Assembly (NCBI GenBank): GCA_041494885.1
Contig: JBGQBO010000002.1
Location: 62,001-126,000, forward strand
Source of the DNA: JAIQFV01 sp041494885
Lineage (GTDB): Bacteria; Acidobacteriota; Terriglobia; JAIQFV01
Length of the DNA: 64,000 nt
Reading direction: 5' to 3'
Shown: positions 17,087 to 28,162 of the stretch, piece by piece
Position numbering within the stretch: the stretch's first letter is position 1
How the letters are laid out: each line of letters opens with the position of its first letter
Program-made: the position numbers and the translations under genes
Notes under the pieces: model-generated
What the model was told of the DNA's origin: nothing
Databases searched by the model: none
The model's input: only the letters and a program-made list of their open reading frames with translations

Positions 17087-18310
17087 ATGAACTTTCTAGA
17101 AGCCATCCGGATGTCCCTCGAATCGTTGAGGGCAAGCAAAATGCGGTCGATCCTGACGCTGGTCGGTATCGTCATTGGCGTCATGACCGTGATTGCGGTG
17201 GTGTCAATCATCAACGGGCTGAATAGCTACGTCGCGACCAAGATCTTCAACCTGGGAGCGGACGTCTTCATTTTGAGCAAGTCCCCCAACGTCATTCTCA
17301 ATATTGACGACTGGACCGAAGCCCAGAAGCGCAAGGACATCACCCTCGAGGACTTCGAGGCCGTTCGTACGGCCTGCGAGCACTGCTCGTTGATCGGGGC
17401 GGCAACGAGTCGTCGCGGGATGGTGCGTTACAGCGAGCAGTTTTTGCGGGATGTGTCCATCAGCGGCTGGTCGGCCGCGATGCCGGAGATCCTGGATATT
17501 GACATTGCTTACGGGCGCGAGCTGACGGAATCCGATTCGGACCACAAAGCCCGCCTCTGCGTGGTGGGGACTGACATTGTGGACAACCTCTTTCCTTCGG
17601 TCGATCCGTTGGGCAAAGAAGTGAAGGTGGATGATGAGCCCTACCTCATTGTCGGTGTGGCGAAGAAGCTGGGCTCGACCCTGGGCCAGTCGCGGGACAA
17701 CTTTGTGATGATTCCGATTACCTCACACCTGAAACAATACGGCCCCCGGCGGTCGTTGCGCATCTTTGCGAAGTCCTACGGGGAATCGACGCTGGATGTG
17801 GCGCAAGACGAAGTCCGCCTGGTCATGCGGGCACGGCGGCATGTTCCCTATTCGAAAAAAGACGATTTCTCAATCGAGACGAACCAGACGTTCCTGGAAA
17901 TATGGAACAACATCAGTCGCGCTTTCTTCCTGGTGACCGTCGTCATTGCCTCGATCTCCTTGATCGTTGGGGGCGTGGTGATTATGAACATCATGCTGGT
18001 GAGCGTCACGGAGCGCACCCGCGAGATCGGCATTCGCAAGGCGATTGGCGCCCGGCGGCATGACATCCTGCTCCAATTTTTGATCGAGTCATCCACCCTG
18101 TCGCTGGTCGGCGGGCTGTGGGGGATCGGGGTGGGTGTCCTGATCGCCAAAGTCGTGTCGTGGGTGACCCCGCTCCCCTCTGCCATTGAGCTGTGGTCGG
18201 TCGTGATGGGCTTGGTCATTTCCACCAGCATCGGTTTGTTTTTTGGGATTTATCCGGCGACCCGTGCCGCCAAACTCGACCCCATTGTGGCCCTCCGCTA
18301 CGAACTGTAG
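17087..18310 (+). CDS. MacB/FtsX-type ABC permease, type A, copy 2
   Basis: Paralogue of the permease at 14382. Shared type A features are KMRSILTLVGIVIGVMTVIAVVSII, the KRKDITLEDFEAV region followed by CEHC (Cys97, Cys100), SLIVGGVVIMNIMLVSV and the ending AAKLDPIVALRYE. The topology is one N-terminal TM, a periplasmic domain and three C-terminal TMs. It starts at ATG 17087 after a 224-bp gap that holds no gene I can support. The gap suggests that the second pair may have its own expression signals, although no clear promoter was found there. Confidence 0.94.
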   Translation: MNFLEAIRMSLESLRASKMRSILTLVGIVIGVMTVIAVVSIINGLNSYVATKIFNLGADVFILSKSPNVILNIDDWTEAQKRKDITLEDFEAVRTACEHCSLIGAATSRRGMVRYSEQFLRDVSISGWSAAMPEILDIDIAYGRELTESDSDHKARLCVVGTDIVDNLFPSVDPLGKEVKVDDEPYLIVGVAKKLGSTLGQSRDNFVMIPITSHLKQYGPRRSLRIFAKSYGESTLDVAQDEVRLVMRARRHVPYSKKDDFSIETNQTFLEIWNNISRAFFLVTVVIASISLIVGGVVIMNIMLVSVTERTREIGIRKAIGARRHDILLQFLIESSTLSLVGGLWGIGVGVLIAKVVSWVTPLPSAIELWSVVMGLVISTSIGLFFGIYPATRAAKLDPIVALRYEL

Positions 18311-18412
18311 GGCGGTTTGAAACGGGGCAGTCCGCCGCGGCGCCCCGGTTCACGGATGGGATCCCACAGTTCTCCCGAGGCGTGAGGTCGGCGCCCGCTG
18401 ATTTGAAGTGCC

Positions 18413-19672
<1,260 letters not shown>

Positions 19673-19812
19673 ATCTCCATTCCGCGAGTGGGGGGATATC
19701 TTCGCCGTGCCGTGGCTGCGCCTCCCCGGATATTTACCATTTGGCGGCTGGATTTGAAGCAGATTCGTTGCCCATCTCGTAGAGTCTCCCGGGGGCAGCG
19801 CGAGCCCAACCT

Positions 19813-21225
19813 TCATTTCATATGGAGCGTGTAACTGAGTTGTGAATGGGCCGTGGGATGAGAGTGTGGAATGAGATGTTTGGAATGACGGTTTTTGAGG
19901 ATAGAAAAAAACTCTGCAGGGGAGTATCCGGTGGGCAGCACGGGAACCCCCAGCGAGTGTTCGAGGTCTGTCCGCCGCAGGTCGTCGAGGAACAGAAAGT
20001 CCTCATGGATCATGCTCTCCGAAGGAACCATGAGGAATTCACCGCAATTGCGACCCTTGAGGGCGGCGAGAATATCCGATCCCGTCAGTAGACCTGCAAC
20101 TGTGATCCCGCTGCCAAAAAACCTGTTTTCGGCAGCCACGACCTGCAGTTCAGTGTCAAAGCGGGCATTGAATTGAGTAATCGCTTGCTTCAAAATCGGG
20201 GCAAAAATTATACCCGTCATGAGGGTTCCACGAAGCGATTTGAAATCACAATGCGGTTTCCGTCTGAGAACGCGTGAAAAACCGTCAAGAAATTGCCTGA
20301 CCATCCCGACCCCATTCTCCAACAGGGGAAAATTGTCATAGTGACCGCGCGAGGGAATCGGAAAGCCGGCCATAAGGTGAAACTCATCCCCCAGATAGGC
20401 AAAGGAGCTCCCCGTCTCCCGTCGAAACCTTTTCTGAATAGGCTCCAAGAAGGCGATGGTCCTCCGCGCGTAATCAGGATCCACGGGATGCATCCGTGGA
20501 AGCCTGTCCCGGTGGTCCGTCAATCCCAGGGGAACGACCGCGACCGACAAGACGTGGGGGTAAAAAGAGAACAAATCGTTCAGCGTCCGGATCAAGTGCT
20601 CTCCGTCGTTCCAGCCCGGACAGAGGACGATCTGAGTGTGCATCTCAATGCCGTTTTCCGCGAGTCGCCTCATGCGCGGCAAGAGTTCATCGCGGACCCC
20701 CGGGAAAGGTTTAATCAATTTTTCCCGGATCTCCGGCTCCGTTGCGTGGACCGAAATGTAAAGGGGCGACAACCGCTGCTCAATGATGCGGTCCATCTCT
20801 GCTTCGTTGACGTTGGTCAGGGTCATGTAGTTGCCGTACAGGAAGGCGAGCCGGAAATCCTCATCCTTGATCCACAGACTTTTCCGGGCCTTCTTCGGGA
20901 GCTGGAACACGAAGCAGAAAACACACTGGTTCTTGCAGATGAGGGTTTGGATCTCCTCGAGTTCAATCCCCAGTTCATGTTCCTTCGCGGAGTTCAAGCG
21001 GATTTTTCTTGGCGTCCTGTCCATCGAGTGGAGAGTTAACTCGCAACCGTGCTCCCGCTCCGAGAGGTAAAACTTCAAATCCAGGATGTCATGCACGTCG
21101 TGGCCGTTCACCTTGAGCAGCACATCACCCGCCTTGATTCCCGCCTTCGCCGCGAGGGAACCTCCGGCGACCTCCACGATCTTCGCACCCGGGGTTGTGT
21201 TGTGTTTCAAGGTTGGTGACATCAT
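19813..21225 (-). CDS. DUF512 protein: PDZ plus radical-SAM-like domain
   Basis: Family of putative Fe-S proteins of unknown reaction. A PDZ-like domain (residues about 12-75, GSLAAKAGIKAGDVLLKVNG) is followed by a radical-SAM-type cluster motif with Cys97, Cys101 and Cys104 (CKNQCVFCF) and QLPKKARKSLW. YGNYMTLTNV and PLYISVHATEPEIR are classic for the family. The C-terminal DUF512 region includes GDEFHLMAG and GSGITVAGLLTGSDI. The residue before QLP is Phe where many relatives have Asp. The C-terminal tail (about 448-470) is His/Ser-rich and unlike the family. It starts with two adjacent ATGs at 21220-21225 with SD GAAAGG. The function is unknown; some relatives occur near ribosome-assembly GTPases. 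Confidence 0.9.
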   Translation of the reverse strand: MMSPTLKHNTTPGAKIVEVAGGSLAAKAGIKAGDVLLKVNGHDVHDILDLKFYLSEREHGCELTLHSMDRTPRKIRLNSAKEHELGIELEEIQTLICKNQCVFCFVFQLPKKARKSLWIKDEDFRLAFLYGNYMTLTNVNEAEMDRIIEQRLSPLYISVHATEPEIREKLIKPFPGVRDELLPRMRRLAENGIEMHTQIVLCPGWNDGEHLIRTLNDLFSFYPHVLSVAVVPLGLTDHRDRLPRMHPVDPDYARRTIAFLEPIQKRFRRETGSSFAYLGDEFHLMAGFPIPSRGHYDNFPLLENGVGMVRQFLDGFSRVLRRKPHCDFKSLRGTLMTGIIFAPILKQAITQFNARFDTELQVVAAENRFFGSGITVAGLLTGSDILAALKGRNCGEFLMVPSESMIHEDFLFLDDLRRTDLEHSLGVPVLPTGYSPAEFFSILKNRHSKHLIPHSHPTAHSQLSYTLHMK

Positions 21226-21370
21226 GCCTTTCAGCTGTTATCCAGAAGATCAGCCAGGAGCCATTGTGCAAGCGGAATTGCTGATTTTTACACACCCCCT
21301 GCCGGCCGCTTCCTCGACCTTAAGACGAGGGGACTTCCAATCCTGATCATCTCGTCCTCCGCTCAGGCCA

Positions 21371-22324
21371 TCAGAAATCCCAGGTGAATAAAACGGCTGC
21401 GCCGCCCGAGGGGGGCATATAGGGCAGAACATGCCAATGCCGGGCACTGTCCGCGGGCTTCCGCTCGGCCTCATGGCACACATGGCGTCCGACGAGATAG
21501 CCCAGGACTCCTCCGACGAAGATATCAGCGGGGAAGTGCTGTCGCTCTGAGACGCGGGAAACGGAAACCAGGCCCGCCAGGCCATAGGCCAGGGGAGGGA
21601 CCCAGGGATGTTCGTGATATTGTTGCGCTGTGACCGCAGCCAGGGCAAACGCTCCGACGGCGTGGCCGGAGGGAAAGGAACTTCCGCCGGAAAAGAACTC
21701 GCCATCGCCGTGATGGTTGGGGAGTCGGCCGGTGTCAGTCGAAGGACGAGGACGCTGGGTTGCCAGCTTGAGCGCTTGAGTGATGATCAGGCTATCGGCC
21801 AACGCTTCCCATCCCAATAGCCCTGTAGTCCGGGCGCGGTCGTCCCCGCGCCAATGGCCGACCAGATAAAATACTCCGGAAACGCCAGCGTCGGTCAATG
21901 GCCCCCCAGCTTGTCCGACACGGCGCGTAAACGCAAATCCATTCCCCGGGGGTCGCTCGAGAATTTCTTCGGCGGCATGACGATCGCCAGCGATTAGTCC
22001 TGCGGTCGTTCCGATGATAACACCGGCCCAAGGAAGGTCGGCCCGTTTGAGCTGGAAAGGACGAAGCCACAGGAACTTCTGGTCTTGCAGGATGAGGCGG
22101 GGAAGCTCCTTGATTCCTAACTCCGGGTGGTCTTTGTCTTGAGAGGGGCTCTGATCATCACCGGCCACTTGAGTTTGGGCCGGCTTTGCGGTTGGGGCGC
22201 GATCCTCGCTGGCATCGGCCGCAACCAGAGATATCCGGGGTGTACCTAGAAGCACCAGAAAGCTCAGAAGGGAAAACGAAAGTAGATTGGCTAGTCGAAT
22301 TCTCTCGCCGGGGTTGTGGTGCAT
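21371..22324 (-). CDS. PAP2-family membrane phosphatase
   Basis: Type 2 phosphatidic-acid-phosphatase superfamily. The three catalytic motifs are present: KLATQRPRP (KxxxxxxRP), SFPSGHA (PSGH) and SRVSERQHFPADI (SRxxxxxHxxxD). An N-terminal signal or anchor (residues 10-35) precedes a Lys/Asp-rich linker. Likely substrates are lipid phosphates such as undecaprenyl pyrophosphate or phosphatidic acid on the periplasmic side, but sequence alone does not decide. The start is ATG 22324; the length of 317 aa is longer than minimal PAP2 because of the N-terminal segment. It lies between a DUF512 gene and a TVP38-like gene on the same strand. Confidence 0.9.
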   Translation of the reverse strand: MHHNPGERIRLANLLSFSLLSFLVLLGTPRISLVAADASEDRAPTAKPAQTQVAGDDQSPSQDKDHPELGIKELPRLILQDQKFLWLRPFQLKRADLPWAGVIIGTTAGLIAGDRHAAEEILERPPGNGFAFTRRVGQAGGPLTDAGVSGVFYLVGHWRGDDRARTTGLLGWEALADSLIITQALKLATQRPRPSTDTGRLPNHHGDGEFFSGGSSFPSGHAVGAFALAAVTAQQYHEHPWVPPLAYGLAGLVSVSRVSERQHFPADIFVGGVLGYLVGRHVCHEAERKPADSARHWHVLPYMPPSGGAAVLFTWDF

Positions 22325-22490
22325 GAAGGTGATTCTAGCGGGATTGATGATTGATGTCTACTTGGGGGGAGATGAAGTGAGCAATTGGCCGGGAAAGAGT
22401 CCGACGTTGCCGGCGCGTCCCACGCCGGAGAATCTCGGCAAAAGATGCCTCAGTGCAGCTGGCAGGTTGCCTTCAGCAGGTCTTCGGCCT

Positions 22491-23198
22491 TCATTCCGAC
22501 TCACGGGATTGACGGCGCCGGCTCACGTAGCGTTCGTACAGGTAGTAGCCGGCAACGGCGATGACTACGAGGAATATCATGAGCGCCATGGAGAGAAAAT
22601 CTCCGTGAGACACCTGAGACCCAAGGTGGACGCTGAAGAGGAGGGCAGGGATTCGGCCCAAGCTGCTGATCACAATAAACTCAAGCGGGTTCATATTGGA
22701 GAGACCCGCACCATAACACATCGCGTCCTTGGGGGCGCCAGGGAGCAAAAAAAGAAGAAAGACGGCCGACTTGCCCTTCGCGTTGTTCAGTAATCTATCA
22801 ACCCGCTCCATGGTCGTTTGGCGGAGAATCTGCTTCAGCGCCGGCCGGCCAACAATCCTCGCAAAGTAGAAGTCGATGGTAGAGCCCAGCATAATGCCCA
22901 CCACGGAGAAGGCCAGGCCACGCCATGTGCCAAACACATACCCCGCGGCAAACTGGGTGATCTCGCCAGGTACAAAGAAGATCACCACTTGAATAAACTG
23001 GGCGGCAATACACAAAAGTGGACCTCGCGGGCCACCTTCCCGCAGCGATGCGATCAAGCGTTGCCTGTCAACCAGATGGTGCAGGATTCCCGAATGCCAG
23101 AGCCACCCTCCCCCCGCAAGTAGCAGGGCAACGAACGCTGCCGGAAGCAGCCATGTCTTCCAGCCTGGGGTCGGATTCGATTGCGTGTCAGGTGCCAT
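22491..23198 (-). CDS. TVP38/TMEM64 (VTT-domain) membrane protein
   Basis: Polytopic inner-membrane protein of the DedA/VTT superfamily, whose members flip or move lipids, including undecaprenyl phosphate carriers, and support membrane homeostasis. Marks are FFVPGEITQFAAGYVFG, GIMLGSTIDFYFARIVGR and the FLLFLLPGAPKDAMCYGAGL re-entrant stretch (the F/L-LPGxPKD motif). Five or more hydrophobic spans are visible. The frame runs to a GTG at 23222. ATG 23198 is chosen because GAGG lies 9 bases before it. The 314-base stretch 23199-23512, to the end of the P-type ATPase gene, holds no gene that I can support. Confidence 0.88.
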   Translation of the reverse strand: MAPDTQSNPTPGWKTWLLPAAFVALLLAGGGWLWHSGILHHLVDRQRLIASLREGGPRGPLLCIAAQFIQVVIFFVPGEITQFAAGYVFGTWRGLAFSVVGIMLGSTIDFYFARIVGRPALKQILRQTTMERVDRLLNNAKGKSAVFLLFLLPGAPKDAMCYGAGLSNMNPLEFIVISSLGRIPALLFSVHLGSQVSHGDFLSMALMIFLVVIAVAGYYLYERYVSRRRQSRESE

Positions 23199-23512
23199 CG
23201 GTGTCTGCCTCATGCGCGGCACGGTGATTCGCCATTCATGCTTCGGAGGCGTATCCCCGCTCGAACGCGGAAATTGTATCGTTCGTTCAAGGCGACCGCG
23301 AAATGGACGACCTCGGTCCGGTCGACCATATCAATTTCCCAGTAGGATGGGAAGGTATCCGGAGCACGATGGAACCCTTCGCCGCCCCCCAATGCGGCCC
23401 CTGAATGTTATTCCTGTGAAGTGAGACTGCGCGAGAATCCCATGGGTTTTGGGGCTTTGAGCGAAAGATGAAGTCCCGGTTCATGTCGCCTCGTTTGTCC
23501 TCCCGCTACTTC

Positions 23513-26194
23513 TCATCGAATGACCCGGTTCGAGGGGCCTCCCCGGGTTCGTTTCCACAGCTTCAGGCCCTCAAACCAGATGACGCTGATCACGCCGGCG
23601 CCCAGACAAAGGACGATATCAACAGGATGCAGGGCCGAGAATCGGAACAGGTCGCGGAGGAAAGGGATGCACAGGGCGAGTGTGAGAAAGAGCGTGGCAC
23701 CTGCGGTTACCCACCACACCGCCTTGTTCGGCGAGCGAACCATGTCCAGGATTGTGCGAGTCCAGGAGCGGTTGGTCCAGATCAGGGACAGGTTGGCCAC
23801 AATCAAGGTCGTGAATGTCAGAGCACGGGCGTGCAGTTCACCTTGGCCGCGGAAGAGGGCGATGGCAAACACCATCAGAACGACTGCCAGGACCCCCATC
23901 CCTTGAAGCAAGCTGAGGAGTATGGTCCGGCGATTGAAAAGCGGTTCACGGGGGCTCCGGGGAGGGCGATCCATCACGCCCGCCTCTTCCCGTTCCGCTT
24001 CAAAAGCGGTTGAGCAGGCAGGGTCGATGATCAGCTCGAGAAAAACGATGTGGACGGGCATTAAAACCAGCGGCCATTTGAGGAGAACCGGAATTAACGA
24101 AAGGCCGGCAATGGGAACATGAATGGCGAAAATGTAGGCCATCGCCTTTGTCAGATTGTCGAAGATCCTTCTCCCCATCCTGACAGCTTGCACGATGGAT
24201 GAAAAGTCGTCATCCAGCAGGACGAGCGCTGAAGATTCCCGGGCGACATCAGTTCCGCGCCCGCCCATGGCCACTCCGATGTGAGCGGATTTCAAGGCCG
24301 GGGCATCGTTCACTCCGTCGCCCGTCATCGCCACGATTTCGTTGTTGGCCTTCATCGCTTGGACCAGGCGGAGCTTCTGTTCCGGCACCACGCGCGCAAA
24401 GATATTGACGTTCCGGACACGTTGCTCGAGCTCCGTATCGCTCATGCCGTCCAACTCCGGCCCGGTGATCACTTCATCCCGCGGGTTCAAACCGATCTGC
24501 CGGGCGATGCTCTGGGCGGTTACCGGGTAGTCGCCAGTGATCATCACGACCCTGATGCCTGCGGCATAACACTCGCGAATCGCTGCGGGAACAGCGGGGC
24601 GGATGGGATCCGCAAGCCCGACAAGACCGAGAAACTCAAACTCGAACCCGTCCTGCTCCTCAGGCAACACGGCTCCGGTGGACCGAGCGCGCGCCACTCC
24701 CAACACTCGGAGCCCTTCTTCAGCCATGCCCTTGACCTGTTCGTCAAGCTCTGCCTGTTTTTCAGGGTCCATGTGGCACAACCGGGCAATCACCTCGGGA
24801 GCGCCTTTGGTCGCCACGACGAGCTCGCTGTGATGGGGGACTCTCCACACCCGGGAAACCGAGAGGAACTTTCGGGACAAAGGGTACTCATGAACCAGTT
24901 CCCAGTCTGGGTGGAGGTGCTCAGTTCCCGCGAGGGACCGGTTGCCCAGGTCAATGAATGCCGTCTCCATGGGGTCGAAGGGATTCCTCTGGCTCGCGAG
25001 AATGCTGAATTCAATCACGGGATGGAGGGTCTCGGGGATTCCATCCTGAACATGCGCCGAAACATCATAGAGGGTGCCTCCTGCCCGGAGCTTTTGCACG
25101 GACATACGATTCACCGTCAGCGTCCCCGTCTTATCCACACACAAAACGGTCGCAGAGCCCAGGGTTTCCACGGCCGGGACGCGCCGTGTAAGCACCCGAT
25201 GGTGCGCGATTCGCCACGCCCCGAGAGCCAGGAATATCGTGAGCACCACCGGAAACTCCTCGGGCAGCAGCGCCATCGCCAGAGCGATCCCGGCGAGCAA
25301 TCCATTTAGCCAGTCGCCACGAGTCACCCCATACAAAATGGTCACCAGGACGCACATGGACAGGCCCACAGTGGCCAGAATCCGGACTAGGCGTCGGGTC
25401 TCTTTCTGCAGGGGAGTGTCTTCCGGCTCAACCGTCTGCAGTGCCTTGCCAATTTTTCCCAATTCGGTATGGATCCCAGTAGCGCCAACCCGGGCAATCC
25501 CTTGACCCTGCACCACCAGGGTACCGGAATATACGAAGGGCAGGTCATCACCCCCCGGCCGCCCCATTTCCACCGCCGCCTCAGCGGCCTCCTTGCGCAC
25601 GGGAACAGACTCGCCGGTCAACAAGGATTCATCCGCGGAGAGATTGAGACTGGAAAACAGGGTCGCATCAGCGGGGACGCGGCTTCCTTCGGAAAGGACA
25701 ATGACATCGCCGCGGACGACCTCACGCCCCGGAATCCGGCGCTGCTGACCGTCCCGGATCACGAGGGCTCGGGGACTTGAGAGATCGCGCAGTGCTGCGA
25801 GAGCCCGCTCTGTTTTTCGCTCCTGGTAAAGCGTGATGCCCATAACAACAAATACAAATCCCAGCAACAGGAGTGCTTCCTCAACATCCCCCAGGAGCAG
25901 ATAGATCCCGCCCGCTCCCAGCAGCAGCGTGAACATCGGTTCTCGCACCACCTCCCAGGCAATGCGCAAAAAACCCCGTGGCCCGGCGGTTGGAAGCTCG
26001 TTCGGGCCCTCTCTCTTCATTCTTTCCGCGGCTTCCTGTTCCGTCAGCCCGCGAGTAACGACGGTCCCGGGCTTACTGAATTCCGCCCCGCTCAAAATGC
26101 CTGAAAGGTGGGGACTGGATGAGGGTCCGTCAGGAAGTCCATGGATGGAATCACGGGGGAAGGGATTTGTCATGAAGTCAGTTCCAGTCGGCAT
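23513..26194 (-). CDS. P-type cation-transporting ATPase, ion unknown
   Basis: An ATP-driven ion pump with all core motifs: actuator TGES (ADESLLTGESVPV), phosphorylation site DKTGTLT, nucleotide-binding KGAPE and the hinge GDGVNDAPALK. Ten TM helices can be traced. The ion-site motifs differ from SERCA-type Ca pumps: TM4 reads LLPEEFPVVLT (PEEFP, not PEGLP) and TM6 reads FLELIIDPACSTAFE. So it belongs to a separate P2-like group and its ion cannot be assigned. The frame extends to TTG 26200; ATG 26194 is used and ATG 26173 is also possible. It ends a minus-strand cluster with two universal stress proteins, a receiver and a hibernation factor. Confidence 0.92.
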   Translation of the reverse strand: MPTGTDFMTNPFPRDSIHGLPDGPSSSPHLSGILSGAEFSKPGTVVTRGLTEQEAAERMKREGPNELPTAGPRGFLRIAWEVVREPMFTLLLGAGGIYLLLGDVEEALLLLGFVFVVMGITLYQERKTERALAALRDLSSPRALVIRDGQQRRIPGREVVRGDVIVLSEGSRVPADATLFSSLNLSADESLLTGESVPVRKEAAEAAVEMGRPGGDDLPFVYSGTLVVQGQGIARVGATGIHTELGKIGKALQTVEPEDTPLQKETRRLVRILATVGLSMCVLVTILYGVTRGDWLNGLLAGIALAMALLPEEFPVVLTIFLALGAWRIAHHRVLTRRVPAVETLGSATVLCVDKTGTLTVNRMSVQKLRAGGTLYDVSAHVQDGIPETLHPVIEFSILASQRNPFDPMETAFIDLGNRSLAGTEHLHPDWELVHEYPLSRKFLSVSRVWRVPHHSELVVATKGAPEVIARLCHMDPEKQAELDEQVKGMAEEGLRVLGVARARSTGAVLPEEQDGFEFEFLGLVGLADPIRPAVPAAIRECYAAGIRVVMITGDYPVTAQSIARQIGLNPRDEVITGPELDGMSDTELEQRVRNVNIFARVVPEQKLRLVQAMKANNEIVAMTGDGVNDAPALKSAHIGVAMGGRGTDVARESSALVLLDDDFSSIVQAVRMGRRIFDNLTKAMAYIFAIHVPIAGLSLIPVLLKWPLVLMPVHIVFLELIIDPACSTAFEAEREEAGVMDRPPRSPREPLFNRRTILLSLLQGMGVLAVVLMVFAIALFRGQGELHARALTFTTLIVANLSLIWTNRSWTRTILDMVRSPNKAVWWVTAGATLFLTLALCIPFLRDLFRFSALHPVDIVLCLGAGVISVIWFEGLKLWKRTRGGPSNRVIR

Positions 26195-26234
26195 TTCCAA
26201 AGGGAAGAGCGGACTTTCTCCGGCTCTGCCAGCA

Positions 26235-27167
26235 TTAATCAGTTCTTGGATAGAGGTCCATGGGATTCTGAGGTCTGCGCACGGTCATCACAGGACAATA
26301 CGACTGGGCCGCGACAATGTATGCCGTGGGCGACGGAATATGTGAGGCCGCCCAGTCTAACCCGCTCATACGCCGAACCCCAAGAACAATCAAGTCCGAA
26401 TGCTGGCGCTCCGCAAAGGTCAGGATTCCCTCCGCCGCCGTGCCGAACTCCACGACAGCAACCGTTTCACACCCCTGTTTCGATTCTTCGGGAATAAGGT
26501 GGTGAAGCTGCGTCTCATAGCTCGCCCTGATCCGGTCGCGTTCCCTCGAAGAGTGAATGTCCGGATGCACGAGGTGGAGGAGTGTGAGCTGGGCTTGGTG
26601 CTCTTGAGCGAGGGAGACCGCCAGGGGAAGCGCCGCCAGAGAGGGTGGAGTGAGATCAGTGCTGAACAGGATGCGGCGCAACTTCATGGCACACCTGGCA
26701 TGATCATATGCCCTGGGACCCACGGTCAGTACCGGACATACTGCGCGCCGGAACAGGGCCTCGGCTACTGAGCCGAGCATGAATTTCTGAAACCCCCGTC
26801 GACCATGGGTCCCGAGTACCAACAGATCGATCCCTAAGCGTCTCACCAGGTCAGTGATGACGTCGCAGACATTCCCTTCCTCCATGAGGAATTCGTGTCG
26901 AACCCCCTGCAAACGGTCCAGACCCAGAAGCTCTGGCCTTCGTTCTTCGACATCGCAGCCCGTCTGTTCGAAGGAAGAGGGGGTCGTCCCGAGTGAGCCT
27001 GCTTGATCCGACTCAGAAGCAATGACATGGACCACAAAGATCTTGGAGCCATAATAACGGGCGAGCGCCTCGGCGCAGGCCAGGGGGGCCATGGAAGCAG
27101 GGGAGAAATCCGTCGTCAGGAGGATGTTCTCGAGCTCAATTCGAGTTGTGTATTCTAATGTTTTCAT
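26235..27167 (-). CDS. Universal stress protein with two UspA domains
   Basis: Cytosolic UspA-type nucleotide-binding protein with tandem domains, the first at about residues 8-155 and the second at about 165-305. The first opens ENILLTTDFSPAS and has LLVLGTHGRRGFQKFMLGSVAEALFRRAVCPVL, which matches the ATP-binding Gx2Gx9GSx-type motif; the second opens RRILFSTDLTPPS and has LIVLGVRRMSG but lacks the full GS signature. The open frame begins at 27302; ATG 27167 is chosen because AAGGGG precedes it and the protein then begins as Usp proteins do. 310 aa. It lies 40 bases before the P-type ATPase gene and 107 after the other Usp gene. Confidence 0.92.
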   Translation of the reverse strand: MKTLEYTTRIELENILLTTDFSPASMAPLACAEALARYYGSKIFVVHVIASESDQAGSLGTTPSSFEQTGCDVEERRPELLGLDRLQGVRHEFLMEEGNVCDVITDLVRRLGIDLLVLGTHGRRGFQKFMLGSVAEALFRRAVCPVLTVGPRAYDHARCAMKLRRILFSTDLTPPSLAALPLAVSLAQEHQAQLTLLHLVHPDIHSSRERDRIRASYETQLHHLIPEESKQGCETVAVVEFGTAAEGILTFAERQHSDLIVLGVRRMSGLDWAASHIPSPTAYIVAAQSYCPVMTVRRPQNPMDLYPRTD

Positions 27168-27274
27168 TTGTGGTAACCCCTTGCAAAGCAAGAGACCGGG
27201 TGGCCCTCCGTGAACTGACGGAACGGCCTCAACTCCAATCTTCCGGGAGCCCGATCCGTCAACCGTTCGAGGCC

Positions 27275-28159
27275 TTACTCCGGGACAGTGAGCACCGGGC
27301 AAGGTGACCCGGAGGTGACCTTGTAAGCTGTAGAACCCAGCGCCAACTTAAAGGTCCGGGAGAACGCCCCTTCTCCCCGCACCCCCAGGATGAGCAGATC
27401 GGCCGAGCGCTCGGTGGCGATTTTGAGGATGTGATCGACCGCAGGTCCCGATTCGGTAATCACTTCCGGTATCGAAGGAAGATCAGCTTCGGGGGGAACG
27501 AGGAGGTGCAGTCTCCTTCGAGCCAACTCCACCGTCAATTTCAAAGACTCGCCCGCCATCTTTTCCACGACATTCAGCAGCATGAGGTGGGCCTGATACT
27601 CCCGCGCCAGAGCCAGGGCAAACCGCACGGCCTGCCCGGACGCCGGTGAAAAATCGGTGGCAAGAAGAATGCGCTCGATCCGGACCGCTCCTCCCTCCGG
27701 AATGAAGGGGCCCACCGCAAGGACCGGACAAGGCATCTCCCGGATGATTCGCCGGGTCACGGAACTCAGGGCCCATTCCTGTATCCCGGTACGCCCTGCA
27801 CTGCCCACCGTAATGAGATCGATCTCGCTTTCCTCGACAAATTCCACCAGCACATCACAGATATTTCCGTGACCATAAAGGATACGGGAGGGGATCCCCT
27901 GATTCCGCACCGGCTGGAGGAGGGCTTGCATCCTTTGTTCCGAGGCTTCCCGGGCCTCTTCAAAAAAAGCATCCAGGGTCTCCGGACGGGCGAACGTAAA
28001 GTCCTCCGTTCGGATGACGTGAGCGACATGAATCATCGAGCCGAAGCGAACCGCAAGATCGACGGCATAGGGCAAAGCCCGAAGGGAAATGGGGGAGAAG
28101 TCAGTGGCCAGGAGTATGTTTTTCAGCGAAATCAGATTTTTCACGGTCAGCGCGTTCAT
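27275..28159 (-). CDS. Universal stress protein with two UspA domains
   Basis: Second tandem-UspA protein (294 aa), a diverged paralogue of its neighbour. Domain 1 opens KNILLATDFSPIS and holds LITVGSAGRTGIQEWALSSVTRRIIREMPCPVL; domain 2 opens ERILLATDFSPAS and holds LLILGVRGEGAFSRTFKLALGSTAYKVTSGSPCPVL. The second keeps the GS-containing nucleotide motif, opposite to the neighbouring paralogue where the first does. The ATG at 28159 is used; the codon before it is a GTG and SD GAGGTG lies close. The start sits directly after the stop of the receiver gene, so translation is probably coupled. Confidence 0.92.
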   Translation of the reverse strand: MNALTVKNLISLKNILLATDFSPISLRALPYAVDLAVRFGSMIHVAHVIRTEDFTFARPETLDAFFEEAREASEQRMQALLQPVRNQGIPSRILYGHGNICDVLVEFVEESEIDLITVGSAGRTGIQEWALSSVTRRIIREMPCPVLAVGPFIPEGGAVRIERILLATDFSPASGQAVRFALALAREYQAHLMLLNVVEKMAGESLKLTVELARRRLHLLVPPEADLPSIPEVITESGPAVDHILKIATERSADLLILGVRGEGAFSRTFKLALGSTAYKVTSGSPCPVLTVPE

Positions 28160-28162
28160 CAC

